Assembly: GCA_964568045.1 (NCBI GenBank)
Contig: CAZMOL010000002.1
Span: forward strand, 1 to 48,340
DNA: 48,340 nt
Direction of reading: 5' to 3'
From: CAZDDA01 sp964568045
GTDB lineage: Bacteria; Bipolaricaulota; Bipolaricaulia; UBA7950; UBA9294
Positions 40,188 through 48,340 of the stretch are shown in pieces; the first letter of the stretch is position 1, and each line of letters begins with the position of its first letter. Made by a program: the position numbers and the translations under genes. Under the pieces are notes generated by a model that made no database searches, was not told the origin of the DNA, and was given only the letters and a program-made list of their open reading frames with translations.

Positions 40188-41648
40188 CTACTCGCTTAAT
40201 GGCACGATGGTGATATCCCCTACCCCAATGACGAGGACAAGCTGTCCCGCGCCTTCACCCAGGATGGCGTGCGCTTCTTTCCTGATGAAGCCCTCCTGGT
40301 CAAGCACCATGGCGGGGAAGCCAGCAATCGTGATATCTCCCAGCCCCACGACGGTGGTCGCTGTGTAGGAAGCATCCGAGCGCAGTTGAACATCGATACT
40401 TCCCGTGCCGACCTCGACTTGGGCAAATTTGCACTCGACATCCGTGAGAGCCACCTCGCCCACACCAAGTTCGAACAGAAGTTCTGTGGCAACAAGCCGC
40501 TCAATCTCCACATCACCAACACCAAGTTCAACGGAGATCGCACCGCTGTGGTCACTGAGCATGATGTCTCCAACACCTTGCTCAATCTGGAGAGAAGTCC
40601 CCACCGGCACGTGCAGCACGAAATCGACAGACCAGCGGCCCGAGTACCGATCGGGGGCCTGGGAACGGATCTGAAGTCCCTTGTCAGTGTCCTCGATGAC
40701 AATCTCCACCGCTGCGAGGATATCCTCCTTCCTCGCGCGCTTCACCGCGATAAACGTCAACGCATCGGTGGCCCCTGTCTGTACGGTTACAGCGACCTCC
40801 GGCCCAATCGTGATGCTGCCCATTCCATTCTCAACCGCGACTGAGGTTCTGCCGGAAAGACCGACGGTGTCTTCAACCGTCTCACTGTAGGGGAAACTCC
40901 AGCCGGGGATTCCTATTCCACCGAATGTAACCGCAAACTCCACGACGGGTCCGGATAGATCAAGCGACGGCCATAGAATATCTGCCCCTCCACAGCAGCC
41001 ACCTCCAAACAGCGTGAACAAGTAGCTAAAACGTACTTCGAACCCAAGCCAGCCGAGTGGCTGCACCTGCATCCCCAGATACGGTTCCACGGCAATGAAC
41101 CCCCAACAAGTATTAACCGGAGTTGGCTCGATGATAATCCCGCTCGGAACATTCTGAGAGGGGCTGCTGTGATCGGCCAGCACTCCCCCGGGACAGATCC
41201 AGAAATCCTCGGGGGCGACTTCGCGCAGATCCAAGGAAACCCCACCGCCACCTAGAACAGCTCCGAACGTGAGGAGCGATCGCTCGTTGCCGCCGACAGC
41301 GTAACCAAGTGCTAATCCACCAAACCCGATGGAAAGGGTTGCCTTTCTATTCTCCCAAAGCGATGTTGTTGTGCCACCCCATCCGATACCACCGACGGAC
41401 AGCCCGCCAATCAGACCACCGCGGCCGCCGCCGCCGGCAATAATCAACAAATCCCCAAAAGAGGTATACCCATTGTCTTCCAGGAATTCGTTGACCTCAT
41501 CCAGATCGAGCGCGAATACGCCAACCAACGGGCCCCCGAAGCCGAATCCTATTACAGCCTCGTTATCCTTCCCATTGGCGAGTGCTCCGGCAAACAACAG
41601 GAAGACTAAAAGCCCAACAATCCACGCAGTCCAGGCAAATTTGCGCAT
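40188..41648 (-). CDS. Exported Gly-rich protein with DUF4097/adhesin-like beta repeats
   Basis: This 486-residue protein has a signal peptide (MRKFAWTAWIVGLLVFLLFAGALA). Residues about 30-290 are Gly-rich and beta-prone, with cysteines in a CCGGADI segment. From about 290 to the end, short strands repeat in the pattern of the putative-adhesin DUF4097 fold, seen in repeated phrases such as VGDIMLSDHSGAISVELGVG, GVGEVALTDVE and VGTGSIDVQL. Such proteins are exported, and roles are mostly unknown. AAGGAGG lies 5 nt before the ATG at 41648. The Gly-rich first half resembles nothing familiar. It is a single transcription unit with its own terminator. Confidence 0.75.
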   Translation of the reverse strand: MRKFAWTAWIVGLLVFLLFAGALANGKDNEAVIGFGFGGPLVGVFALDLDEVNEFLEDNGYTSFGDLLIIAGGGGRGGLIGGLSVGGIGWGGTTTSLWENRKATLSIGFGGLALGYAVGGNERSLLTFGAVLGGGGVSLDLREVAPEDFWICPGGVLADHSSPSQNVPSGIIIEPTPVNTCWGFIAVEPYLGMQVQPLGWLGFEVRFSYLFTLFGGGCCGGADILWPSLDLSGPVVEFAVTFGGIGIPGWSFPYSETVEDTVGLSGRTSVAVENGMGSITIGPEVAVTVQTGATDALTFIAVKRARKEDILAAVEIVIEDTDKGLQIRSQAPDRYSGRWSVDFVLHVPVGTSLQIEQGVGDIMLSDHSGAISVELGVGDVEIERLVATELLFELGVGEVALTDVECKFAQVEVGTGSIDVQLRSDASYTATTVVGLGDITIAGFPAMVLDQEGFIRKEAHAILGEGAGQLVLVIGVGDITIVPLSE

Positions 41649-41884
41649 GAAGATCCTCCTTTTCGACAATCAAACCGTTCACCTTTACGACATCCTAGTA
41701 AACGTCCGGGCTCGGAGCAACTCCAGCCCATTTTCGCGGTCCTGCTCTTTGATCCAGCCAATCTGCTGTGGGATCAAGCCAAACGTATTTCTCAAGCCTC
41801 CAAACAGTGCGCCGGCCCCTCTCCTCTCGCGCTTGGCCAACCCCGCTGTGGACATCCCGCCTTACCCAGAAGGGGCTTCCCAGA

Positions 41885-41913
41885 TTTGCCTTTGGCGCAG
41901 TGCACGTTATAAT
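41885..41913 (+). promoter_or_regulatory. Promoter of the cold-shock gene
   Basis: TATAAT at 41908-41913 is preceded at 17 nt by TTTGCC (41885-41890), a fair -35 box. The predicted leader of about 110 nt is in the range of cold-shock mRNA leaders. The rest of the 380-nt gap (41649-41884) shows nothing recognisable. Confidence 0.6.
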
Positions 41914-42028
41914 ACTATGCGTTGTTGGTAGTGTTGCAGCCGTTTGTGTTTGGAGTCAGTTTTTCTGAAGTCCACCCAAGAACGTCCTGCTTAGCTAAAA
42001 CTTCCAGCATAGAGGAGGATAATCGACT

Positions 42029-42241
42029 ATGTCTGACCGCGAGACCGGTACGGTTAAATGGTTCAACGACGCCAAAGGGTTCGGCTTCATCGAGCGAGAG
42101 CAAGGTGAAGACGTATTCGTACACTTCAGTTCCATTCGTGGTGAAGGCTTCAAGTCTCTGGAAGACGGACAGAAAGTGGAATTTACACTTGGCCAAGGCC
42201 AGAAAGGCCCCCAAGCCCTGGACGTTACCGTTATTCTCTAA
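42029..42241 (+). CDS. csp: Cold-shock protein (CspA family)
   Basis: This 70-residue single cold-shock domain has RNP1 as KGFGFIE (residues 15-21) and RNP2 as VFVHFSS (28-34), within TGTVKWFNDAKGFGFI and DGQKVEFTLGQGQKGPQA. It binds single-stranded RNA and DNA and melts mRNA structure. The length is normal. GAGGAGG lies 10 nt before the ATG. It is monocistronic, with its own promoter, a 110-nt leader and a strong terminator. Confidence 0.97.
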   Translation: MSDRETGTVKWFNDAKGFGFIEREQGEDVFVHFSSIRGEGFKSLEDGQKVEFTLGQGQKGPQALDVTVIL

Positions 42242-42271
42242 GAAGCTACTCGTTGCACAAGATCACTCCGT

Positions 42272-42305
42272 GCGGCGCACGCAACCTGTGCGCCGCGCTT
42301 GTTTT
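42272..42305 (+). terminator. Rho-independent terminator of the cold-shock gene
   Basis: GCGGCGCAC (42272-42280) and GTGCGCCGC (42288-42296) form a perfect 9-bp stem with a 7-nt loop, followed by a T-rich tail (TTGTTTT) ending at 42305. It begins 30 nt after the stop. Confidence 0.9.
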
Positions 42306-42387
42306 GACAGAGCAAAAGGACAATGTATCTCCAAACGGACGTAGACCCCCATGCCGTCTGATGCAAGGACGAGCCCAATGTGTCCCT

Positions 42388-43671
42388 CTATCGCTTTGGT
42401 TTGACATCGTACATTCGCTTGTCGGCTTCGGCCAACACTCTGTCGATGGTTCCGCCACCTTCGGGTGCCCAATGAGCACTGCCGATCGATAGTGTGACCG
42501 GAAAATTGACGAGTTGGCCCATTCCCTCTTGGTTCGCCATTGCCTGGAGAATACGCTCCTTGATGGTTTCAATCTCCCCATTGGTCTCAGGACAAATGAG
42601 AAGAAACTCATCCCCACCATAGCGAACGACGATGTCCGTCTCCCGGACCGTCTCCTCAAGCAAAGCCGTTATTGCCTGCAGGACTTTGTCGCCGACCTGA
42701 TGGCCGAATCGATCGTTGATCTCCTTGAATCGGTTTACGTCGATCATCAGAATGCCGATGGGATGATTGTAGCGTTCGGCACGTTTTACCTCTTGCTCAA
42801 GGAGTTCATCCAGGTAGTGCCGATTGTAGGCCCCGGTCAGTGCATCGTGATGTGCCATATGGGAAAGCTTCTCTTCGTACTCCTTGCGCTCGGTAATATC
42901 CCGGATAATGGCGGTATGATACATCCCCGCGTTTGTCTCCCAGCTTGTCAATGAAAGCTCAATCGGAAATTCACTCCCGTCCTTTTTCAGGCCTCTTGAC
43001 TCAACGCGTTGTTCCCTGCGCGGCGCCTCTGCTAGCTCGAAGTATCTTCTTCCCTGTTGATTGTCCTCGTCTCGCTGCTCCGCAATCAACACGGTGAACG
43101 GTTTTTCCAGCACTTCTTGTTCTCCATAGCCGAACATGATCTCTGCACCGTTGTTCCAGAAGATCACCCTCCCAAGACTATCGACTGAGACAATAGCATC
43201 CATCGCTGTCTGTGCGACAGCGCGAAACCGCGCCTCGCTTTCTTTCAACGCCTGCTCGGCCCGCTGCCTCTCCTCAACCAGGCGATACTGCCTGAGCACC
43301 CGCTCGATAACCGAAGAAAGCAAATCGAGATACCCACCCGCCGCATCCTTGACGAGATAGTCCCCTGCGCCGAGTTTCATGGCCTCAACAGCCGTTTCCT
43401 CGTTCCCGGTTCCCGTCAACATGATGGTTGGCGGAAGCCGCTGCGCCTCCGCTGCCATGGTCTCAAGCACTTTCAATCCGCTACAAACAGGCATTTCTTG
43501 GTCCACGATTACGACATCGTAGACACCTTCGGCTTACATGGCCAGGCCCTCTTCACCGTTTGCTGCCAGATCGGCGACGTAGCCCTCTCGACTCAGTCTC
43601 TTCTGAACCAGACGCGCCAAACCGGGATCATCTTCCATATACAAGATGCGAACCGGCGTGCGCTCCGACAT
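42388..43671 (-). pseudogene. Response regulator-PAS-GGDEF protein with an in-frame stop
   Basis: The minus strand from the ATG at 43671 encodes a receiver domain (RILYMEDDPGLARLVQKRLS, with acidic pocket EDD), but codon 46 is TAA (43534-43536), between GLAM and AEGVYDVVIVDQEMP. The same frame then continues without error through the rest of the receiver (phosphoacceptor Asp in VIVDQEMP, Thr in IMLTGTG, Lys in YLVKDA), a PAS domain and an intact GGDEF domain with YGGDEF. Without the stop it would be 427 residues. GGAGAG precedes the start, and it lies 5 nt after the response regulator at 43677. It may be a recent nonsense mutation, a sequencing error, or produce a receiver-less cyclase from the ATG within VDQEMP or later. 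Confidence 0.85.
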
Positions 43672-43676
43672 GTCGA

Positions 43677-44120
43677 TCACTCTCCATTCGGTATGTTCAC
43701 GATCGAAAGGAAGAGGCCGAGTTTCTGGACCGCTTCAGAGAATTTCTCATAGTCCACCGGCTTGGTGATATACACGTTGCAACCAAGTTCGTAGCATCGG
43801 GACACCTCCCGCGCATCGTCTGTAGTGGTCAGAACCACTACGGGGATCTGTCGAGTGCGATCGTCTGCCTTCATCCGCTCGAGAACTTGGTAGCCGTCCA
43901 ACACCGGCATGTTCAGATCCAGCAACACCAGCAGCGGAGAAGGCCGCACGTGTCCCGCATACGTGTCTTCGCCAAACAGGTAGTCGAGGGCTTGCTGGCC
44001 GTTGTTCACCGTTTCAACCGCATTGGAGATCTTTGCCCGCCTGAGGTTTTTCTCAATCAACCGCGCGTGCCCTGGATCATCTTCCACTATGAGGATGCTA
44101 ACCTCGTGTTTGTCCGTCAT
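43677..44120 (-). CDS. CheY-like single-domain response regulator (Rcp1 type)
   Basis: This 147-residue protein is a lone receiver domain. Acidic pocket residues lie in ILIVEDDPGHARLIEKNLRRA; the phosphoacceptor Asp is in LLVLLDLNMPVLDGYQVL, the Thr in VVVLTTTDDAREV, and the Lys in VYITKPVDYEKF. The NLRRA and DYLFGEDTYA features match the Rcp1-like group that pairs with multi-sensor kinases. Its start overlaps the histidine-kinase gene by 23 nt, so they are translationally coupled and very probably cognate. The receiver-PAS-GGDEF gene follows, suggesting a relay from the kinase to c-di-GMP output. Confidence 0.94.
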   Translation of the reverse strand: MTDKHEVSILIVEDDPGHARLIEKNLRRAKISNAVETVNNGQQALDYLFGEDTYAGHVRPSPLLVLLDLNMPVLDGYQVLERMKADDRTRQIPVVVLTTTDDAREVSRCYELGCNVYITKPVDYEKFSEAVQKLGLFLSIVNIPNGE

Positions 44121-47100
44121 CCGTTTCTCCTTTCGCTAGGTCGTTTGCTATCGTGAAGAAGAACGTTGTTCCAACATCCGGCTCCGACTCGAACCAGATG
44201 TGCCCTCCGTGCATTCGTACAATCGTCTTGACATAAGAAAGCCCCATTCCCTCCCCAGGGACATCCTGCTTTCCGGTGCGGCGAAATGGAGCAAATACCT
44301 TCGGCGCATCGTCTTCTGAGATGCCGCGCCCGTTGTCGCGCACCCAGAACGTCGCCGCGGATCTATCCTGTTTGCCACCGATTTCGATCTCGCCAGGTCG
44401 ATCAGGATCCAGATAGAGCAACGCATTCGCAAACAGATTTCCAACGATTTGCTCCATGGAGGTTTGATCAGCAACGACCTCCGGCAGATCGGCGACCGTC
44501 AGGTTGATACGACTTTCCTCGATCTGATGAGCGAGGCTCTGCCGAGCCTCTTCAACAACCGCGTTCATGTTAACGGATGTGCGCGACAATTCGCGCCGTC
44601 CCAATCGGGAGAGCTTCAATACAGCGTTTATGAAGCTGTCCATACGTGTTACAGAGGACTCGATGAACCCCAGTGCCTCTGGAATATCTTCGCGGAACGC
44701 AGCATCCACGTCCTGCCTGCTCTCGTCATCCAGTGTGGGTAAGGCAACCTCGATCACAGGAGTTATGTCCTGCACGGCCGAGCGTAGTTCCGCAGCGAAT
44801 CCTTTGAGGTTAACCAGTGGCGCTCGCAAATCGTGAGAGACAATGTACGCAAACTGCCTGATTTCCTCGTTCGCTGCTTCAATTTCGGAAATATACCTTT
44901 GAATCTGTTCCTCCGCTTGCCTTAGTTCGGTGACGTCGTGCCCAAGCGTGATAGATCCAGCGAATGTACCTTCATCATCTATCAGGTTTTTTGAATTCCA
45001 GGAGATAATTTTGGTGTGGCCGTCCTTGCACCGAATGATCGTTTCGAGATCGGCATCCGCTTTGCCACTTTTAAGAATGGCAGCAACTTTTCTGGTAACT
45101 TCCTCGCGATACGCCTCATCCAGATAGAGCCACTCCCAGATCTTGCCGTGTCCTACAACCTCTTCCCCAGAATAACCGCTGATCTCTTCGGCCGCTTTGT
45201 TCCAACGGACAATGTTGGCTTTTTCGTCCAGGACATTGATCCACACGTTGGCATTGTCGATGATGCTCTCCTGGAACTGGTTGAGCTTGCGAATTTCCTC
45301 TTCCGCCCGCTTGAGCTCGGTGATGTCGGTGCTGGAGCCGACCATGCGAGTGGGCTGCCCGTCCTCATCCCAAACTGCCTGCCCTCGAGCGTGTACCCAA
45401 ACGTACTCACCTGATTTGCCGAGTAGTCGCTGCTCCACATCGTAGGGTACACGATCCTTTAGGTGAACGTCGATGGCTGAGTTCGTATGCTCTTTGTCGT
45501 CTGGATGCAGAAGTGTTTCAAGCGTGTCAAAGTCAACGTCGAGTTCGTCATCAGCATGCCCAAGCATCTCCTTCATACGCGGAGACCAGTAGAGCGTATC
45601 GTTTTGAATGTCCCAGTCCCATATCCCCGCATTCGAGCCTGCCACGGCCAAGGCAAACCTCTCTTCGCTCTCTCGCAACGCCTCCTCGGCACGTTTGCGG
45701 TCGGTGATGTCACGAGCAATGGCGATAGACCCAATCAGATTGCCACTCTCATCCAGCAGGTTTCGTGAGTTCCACGAGATGATCTTGGTCTGGCCATCTT
45801 TACACCGAATGGTCGCCTCAAGTTCTTCAGTTACTTCGCCCCCTTCGCAAAGGGCAACCTCTTTCTCAAGAACCTCCCTGCGATACGCCTCCTCCGGGTA
45901 GAGAAGTTGATCCCAGTCCTTGCCCTGATGCACCACCTCTTCACGGGAGTAGCCGCTGATCTTTTCGGCGGCTTTGTTCCAAATCACAACGTTGCCGTCC
46001 TGATCAAGCACATTCAGCCAGATGGTGGCGTTGTCAATAACGCTTTCCAAGCGTTGACTAAGCTGGCGGATTTCTTCCTCCCTACGCTTGCGCTCAGTCA
46101 GTTCTTGCGAAATGGCCTCGTACAAACGGGCGTTCTCGGTCGCTATAGCGATCTGGTCCGCGATTGTGGAGAGCAACAATTCGTCCTCTTCGCCGAAGGC
46201 ATAGGGACGATACGACTGCACGTTGATGACACCGATCACCCGGTCACCGATCATGAGCGGCACACCCAACCAGGATACAGGAGGCTTCATGGTCCCATAG
46301 ATCTGCATTGATTCCTGCAGGCGCTCGGCTTCTTCACGATTGCGGATCATCAGCGGTTTCTTTTCGGTAATGACGATGGAGGTCAAACTCGATCCCAAGC
46401 GTTGTGGCTCCAGAGTCATGCGGGTGCCTTCGTCCACCATGAACCGGAAATCGATCTCTCCAGACGCTTCGTCGTAAAGGGCAACGAAGAACGTGTCCAC
46501 TTGAAAGACGGGAGCAAGCTCCTGATATACATGCTCCATAAGACCATCCAGTTGAAGAACGGCGCTAGTTGCTTTGCTGATACGATTAACAAGGGCAAGC
46601 CGATCGGCTCGCTTTCGCGTCTCTTCGAACAAGCGGGCATTCTCGATTGCGACGGCAACTTGATCGGCGATTGTGGAGAGCAGCGTCTCCTGCTCATCGC
46701 TGTAGGCGTAAGGGCGGTCCGTCATCACACTGATTGTTCCGATTACTCTCTCACCGATCAGCATGGGCACCCCCACCCAAGATGGATAGATCTTGCTTTC
46801 TTCACCCCACATCACCGGCGTCGGCAGGTGATCCCGTTCCTGCTCGTAATTCCGGATGTGAAGCGGTTTCTTTTCGGTCACGACTTGCGAGGTGAAGCCA
46901 CTCCCCAACGGAATGCGCTCCGGGATCAACCGCTCCCCGTGTTCCACTCCGAAAAGGAAATCCAGCTCCTGGGCCTGTTCATCGTAGAGAGTGATGTACA
47001 GGGAATCGTTCTCGAACACTGAGGCAATCTCCCGATAAACGACCTCCATCAGTTTATCGAGTTGAAGGCTGGCACCGACGGCCTTGGCGATGCGGTTAAC

Positions 47101-48216
47101 TGCTGCCAGCCTCTCGGCCCTGCCGTGGGTCTCCTCGAACAGGCGGGCGTTCTCGATCGCCACGGCGATCTGGTCTCCGATCGTCGCCAGAAGCTTCTCT
47201 TCCTCCTCGCTGTAGGCATTGGGAGGATACGACTGCACGTTGAGGACTCCGATTACACGCTCGCCCACGACCAGCGGTACCCCCAGCCATGAACGGGAGC
47301 GTTTTCCCTCACCGAACAACCAGCCACCTGGCAATTGGTCCTTTTCTCGCTCCCAATCACGGATATGAAGCGGCCTCTTCTCGGTGACGACCACGGAGGA
47401 CAGGGTGGCGGACAGCGGCGATCGTCCCGGACGTTGCCTCACTCCTTCGTCTACCACAAAGCGGAAGTCCAATTCGTCAGCCTTTTCGTCAACGAACGCG
47501 ATGAAAAACGTGTTAGCCTGGAAGATGGGAGCCGTTTGCTGATAGACCGTCTCCATCAACTCCTCCAACCGGGGGCTTGCGCCGACTGCCTTTGCGATAT
47601 GGGTGAGGACGGAAAGTCGCTCAGCTCGGCTGAGCGCTTCTTCGTACAGGCGCGCATTTTCTATCGAACTGGCAATCTGCGTGCTGAGCGTCTCCATAGC
47701 CCCCACTGCGACCTCATCGAAGGCGTCGAGAACTTCGCTTTGGATATCGAGCACACCAACAACCTTCTCCCCTCGCTTGATCGGTACTGCGAGCTCCGAT
47801 TTGGCGGTGCTGTCCACTTTCCAGACGTAGCGGGGATGTTGACGTATATCGCCGCTGATCTGAGATTCTCCGCTTTCTGCCGCGTATCCCACCATCCCTT
47901 CGCCAAAAGCAATTTGCAGATTCTCGGGGACAACCTCCGCTAAGTGCCCTGCTACGGCTTGCAGCGTCAACTGGCCGAGTGTTCCGTCAACCAGGAGCAG
48001 TGCCACGCTGTAGTAGTCAAGTGCTTCACTAACGGCTGTCACGATGGTAGAGAACAGCTCGTTCGGTTCCAACTCGCCGCTCGTGCGTAGCACCACATCG
48101 TGGGTCAGCTCCGCCAGGGTTGCGCGCCGTTCCAACTCCTCCTCCACTTGTTTGTGTTTGGCTTCAGCAGTTTCAAGCTTGGTGATCCGGCGACGCAGAG
48201 TGTCTAGCTCGTGCAT
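44098..48216 (-). CDS. Multi-sensor histidine kinase with four GAF and three PAS domains
   Basis: This 1372-residue cytosolic sensor kinase has no membrane helix. A short coiled coil (LRRRITKLETAEAKHKQVEEELERR) is followed by four GAF domains at about residues 30-190, 210-360, 380-535 and 555-705. The last three are near-repeats with VPLVVGERVIGVLNVQS-type cores and QIAVAIENARLFEET linkers. Three PAS domains at about 725-850, 855-980 and 990-1105 include two very similar ones with EKISGYSREEVV and TKIISWNSRNL. The kinase core has SHDLRAPL (His autophosphorylation site), N box GNLFANALLYL, DNGRGIS and GEGMGLSYVK. The GAF and PAS repeats point to domain duplication. It overlaps the next response regulator gene. 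Ligands are unknown. Confidence 0.94.
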   Translation of the reverse strand: MHELDTLRRRITKLETAEAKHKQVEEELERRATLAELTHDVVLRTSGELEPNELFSTIVTAVSEALDYYSVALLLVDGTLGQLTLQAVAGHLAEVVPENLQIAFGEGMVGYAAESGESQISGDIRQHPRYVWKVDSTAKSELAVPIKRGEKVVGVLDIQSEVLDAFDEVAVGAMETLSTQIASSIENARLYEEALSRAERLSVLTHIAKAVGASPRLEELMETVYQQTAPIFQANTFFIAFVDEKADELDFRFVVDEGVRQRPGRSPLSATLSSVVVTEKRPLHIRDWEREKDQLPGGWLFGEGKRSRSWLGVPLVVGERVIGVLNVQSYPPNAYSEEEEKLLATIGDQIAVAIENARLFEETHGRAERLAAVNRIAKAVGASLQLDKLMEVVYREIASVFENDSLYITLYDEQAQELDFLFGVEHGERLIPERIPLGSGFTSQVVTEKKPLHIRNYEQERDHLPTPVMWGEESKIYPSWVGVPMLIGERVIGTISVMTDRPYAYSDEQETLLSTIADQVAVAIENARLFEETRKRADRLALVNRISKATSAVLQLDGLMEHVYQELAPVFQVDTFFVALYDEASGEIDFRFMVDEGTRMTLEPQRLGSSLTSIVITEKKPLMIRNREEAERLQESMQIYGTMKPPVSWLGVPLMIGDRVIGVINVQSYRPYAFGEEDELLLSTIADQIAIATENARLYEAISQELTERKRREEEIRQLSQRLESVIDNATIWLNVLDQDGNVVIWNKAAEKISGYSREEVVHQGKDWDQLLYPEEAYRREVLEKEVALCEGGEVTEELEATIRCKDGQTKIISWNSRNLLDESGNLIGSIAIARDITDRKRAEEALRESEERFALAVAGSNAGIWDWDIQNDTLYWSPRMKEMLGHADDELDVDFDTLETLLHPDDKEHTNSAIDVHLKDRVPYDVEQRLLGKSGEYVWVHARGQAVWDEDGQPTRMVGSSTDITELKRAEEEIRKLNQFQESIIDNANVWINVLDEKANIVRWNKAAEEISGYSGEEVVGHGKIWEWLYLDEAYREEVTRKVAAILKSGKADADLETIIRCKDGHTKIISWNSKNLIDDEGTFAGSITLGHDVTELRQAEEQIQRYISEIEAANEEIRQFAYIVSHDLRAPLVNLKGFAAELRSAVQDITPVIEVALPTLDDESRQDVDAAFREDIPEALGFIESSVTRMDSFINAVLKLSRLGRRELSRTSVNMNAVVEEARQSLAHQIEESRINLTVADLPEVVADQTSMEQIVGNLFANALLYLDPDRPGEIEIGGKQDRSAATFWVRDNGRGISEDDAPKVFAPFRRTGKQDVPGEGMGLSYVKTIVRMHGGHIWFESEPDVGTTFFFTIANDLAKGETDDGQTRG

Positions 48217-48340
48217 GAATTATCTCTTTGGATCATCTTTAGTTCCCTTTTTTGATTCACTCTACTTCGCAATAAATTATGCCTGGTGTCTCGTCAGGCA
48301 ATTAGCTGGACAAACGGTGAGAGACAGGCTACAGTGTGTC
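48217..48340. other. Upstream region of the histidine-kinase operon, cut by the window edge
   Basis: This AT-rich stretch should hold the kinase operon promoter. A TTGCCT and a CATAAT are present on the minus strand but badly spaced (14 nt), so no promoter is called. No clear ribosome site is seen before the ATG at 48216. Confidence 0.3.

Noticed and set aside
1..48340. CRISPR arrays, insertion sequences, tRNA or rRNA genes
   Set aside because: No regularly spaced repeats, transposase or integrase motifs, or recognisable stable-RNA sequences were seen on either strand; tRNAs were not scanned by a program.

Overview
The window looks like one scaffold of an uncultivated anaerobic bacterium. 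A 100-N gap flanked by a duplicated 55-bp sequence shows it is a draft, probably metagenomic, assembly. Two tungsten/molybdenum aldehyde:ferredoxin oxidoreductases point to an anaerobe. All three sugar-binding proteins have signal peptides without a lipobox cysteine, which suggests free periplasmic proteins and hence a diderm envelope. Nearly every start has a strong GGAGG-type ribosome binding site, and GTG/TTG starts are common. The phylum cannot be fixed from sequence alone; a Bipolaricaulota/Acetothermia-like or similar deep-branching anaerobe is only a guess. No rRNA, tRNA, CRISPR array, transposase or integrase was recognised.

Layout. (1) 1-1.7 kb, all minus strand: DMT-family transporter (cut by the window edge), methylguanine-DNA methyltransferase, cupin protein and a C-terminal remnant of a PhzF-family gene. 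(2) 1.7-9.0 kb, minus: operon 1, GntR regulator - FGGY kinase - sugar-binding protein - ABC ATPase - two permeases. (3) 9.3-11.9 kb, plus: a paralogous GntR regulator and a second FGGY kinase. (4) 12.0-18.1 kb, plus: operon 2, binding protein - SnoaL-like protein - ATPase - permease - two DeoC-family aldolases. (5) 18.3-19.6 kb, minus: two more DeoC-family genes. (6) 20.0-35.5 kb, plus: operon 3 with 14 genes (CMD/AhpD-like, cyclase, VOC, LarA-like, ferredoxin, AOR1, binding protein, ATPase, permease, AOR2, third FGGY kinase, DapA-family aldolase, 2-hydroxyacid dehydrogenase, HAD phosphatase). (7) 35.5-36.0 kb: decayed GNAT and PhzF N-terminal fragments. (8) 36.0-48.3 kb: branched-chain aminotransferase, housekeeping and envelope genes (MscL, cold-shock protein) and c-di-GMP/two-component signalling genes, including a 1372-residue four-GAF/three-PAS histidine kinase.

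How it may work together (inference). The 1.7-35.5 kb block reads as a carbohydrate-use island. It has three RbsABC-type importers, three sugar kinases, five class I Schiff-base aldolase-family genes, and two AORs with a ferredoxin to turn aldehydes from aldol cleavage into acids plus reduced ferredoxin. A cyclase/lactonase-like enzyme, a LarA-like epimerase, a 2-hydroxyacid dehydrogenase and a sugar-phosphate phosphatase could handle sugar acids. Three promoters in the island carry related GTAA-N8-TTAC-type elements placed just after the -10 box, so the aldolases, operon 2 and operon 3 appear to form one regulon. The substrate is unknown.

The most striking structural point is at the edges. 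The two PhzF remnants are complementary (N-terminal part at the right edge, C-terminal part at the left edge), on the same strand and in the correct order. They lie between ilvE on one side and cupin-ogt-DMT on the other, all on the minus strand. The simplest reading is an ancestral ilvE-phzF-cupin-ogt-DMT operon into which the roughly 34-kb catabolic island was placed, destroying phzF.
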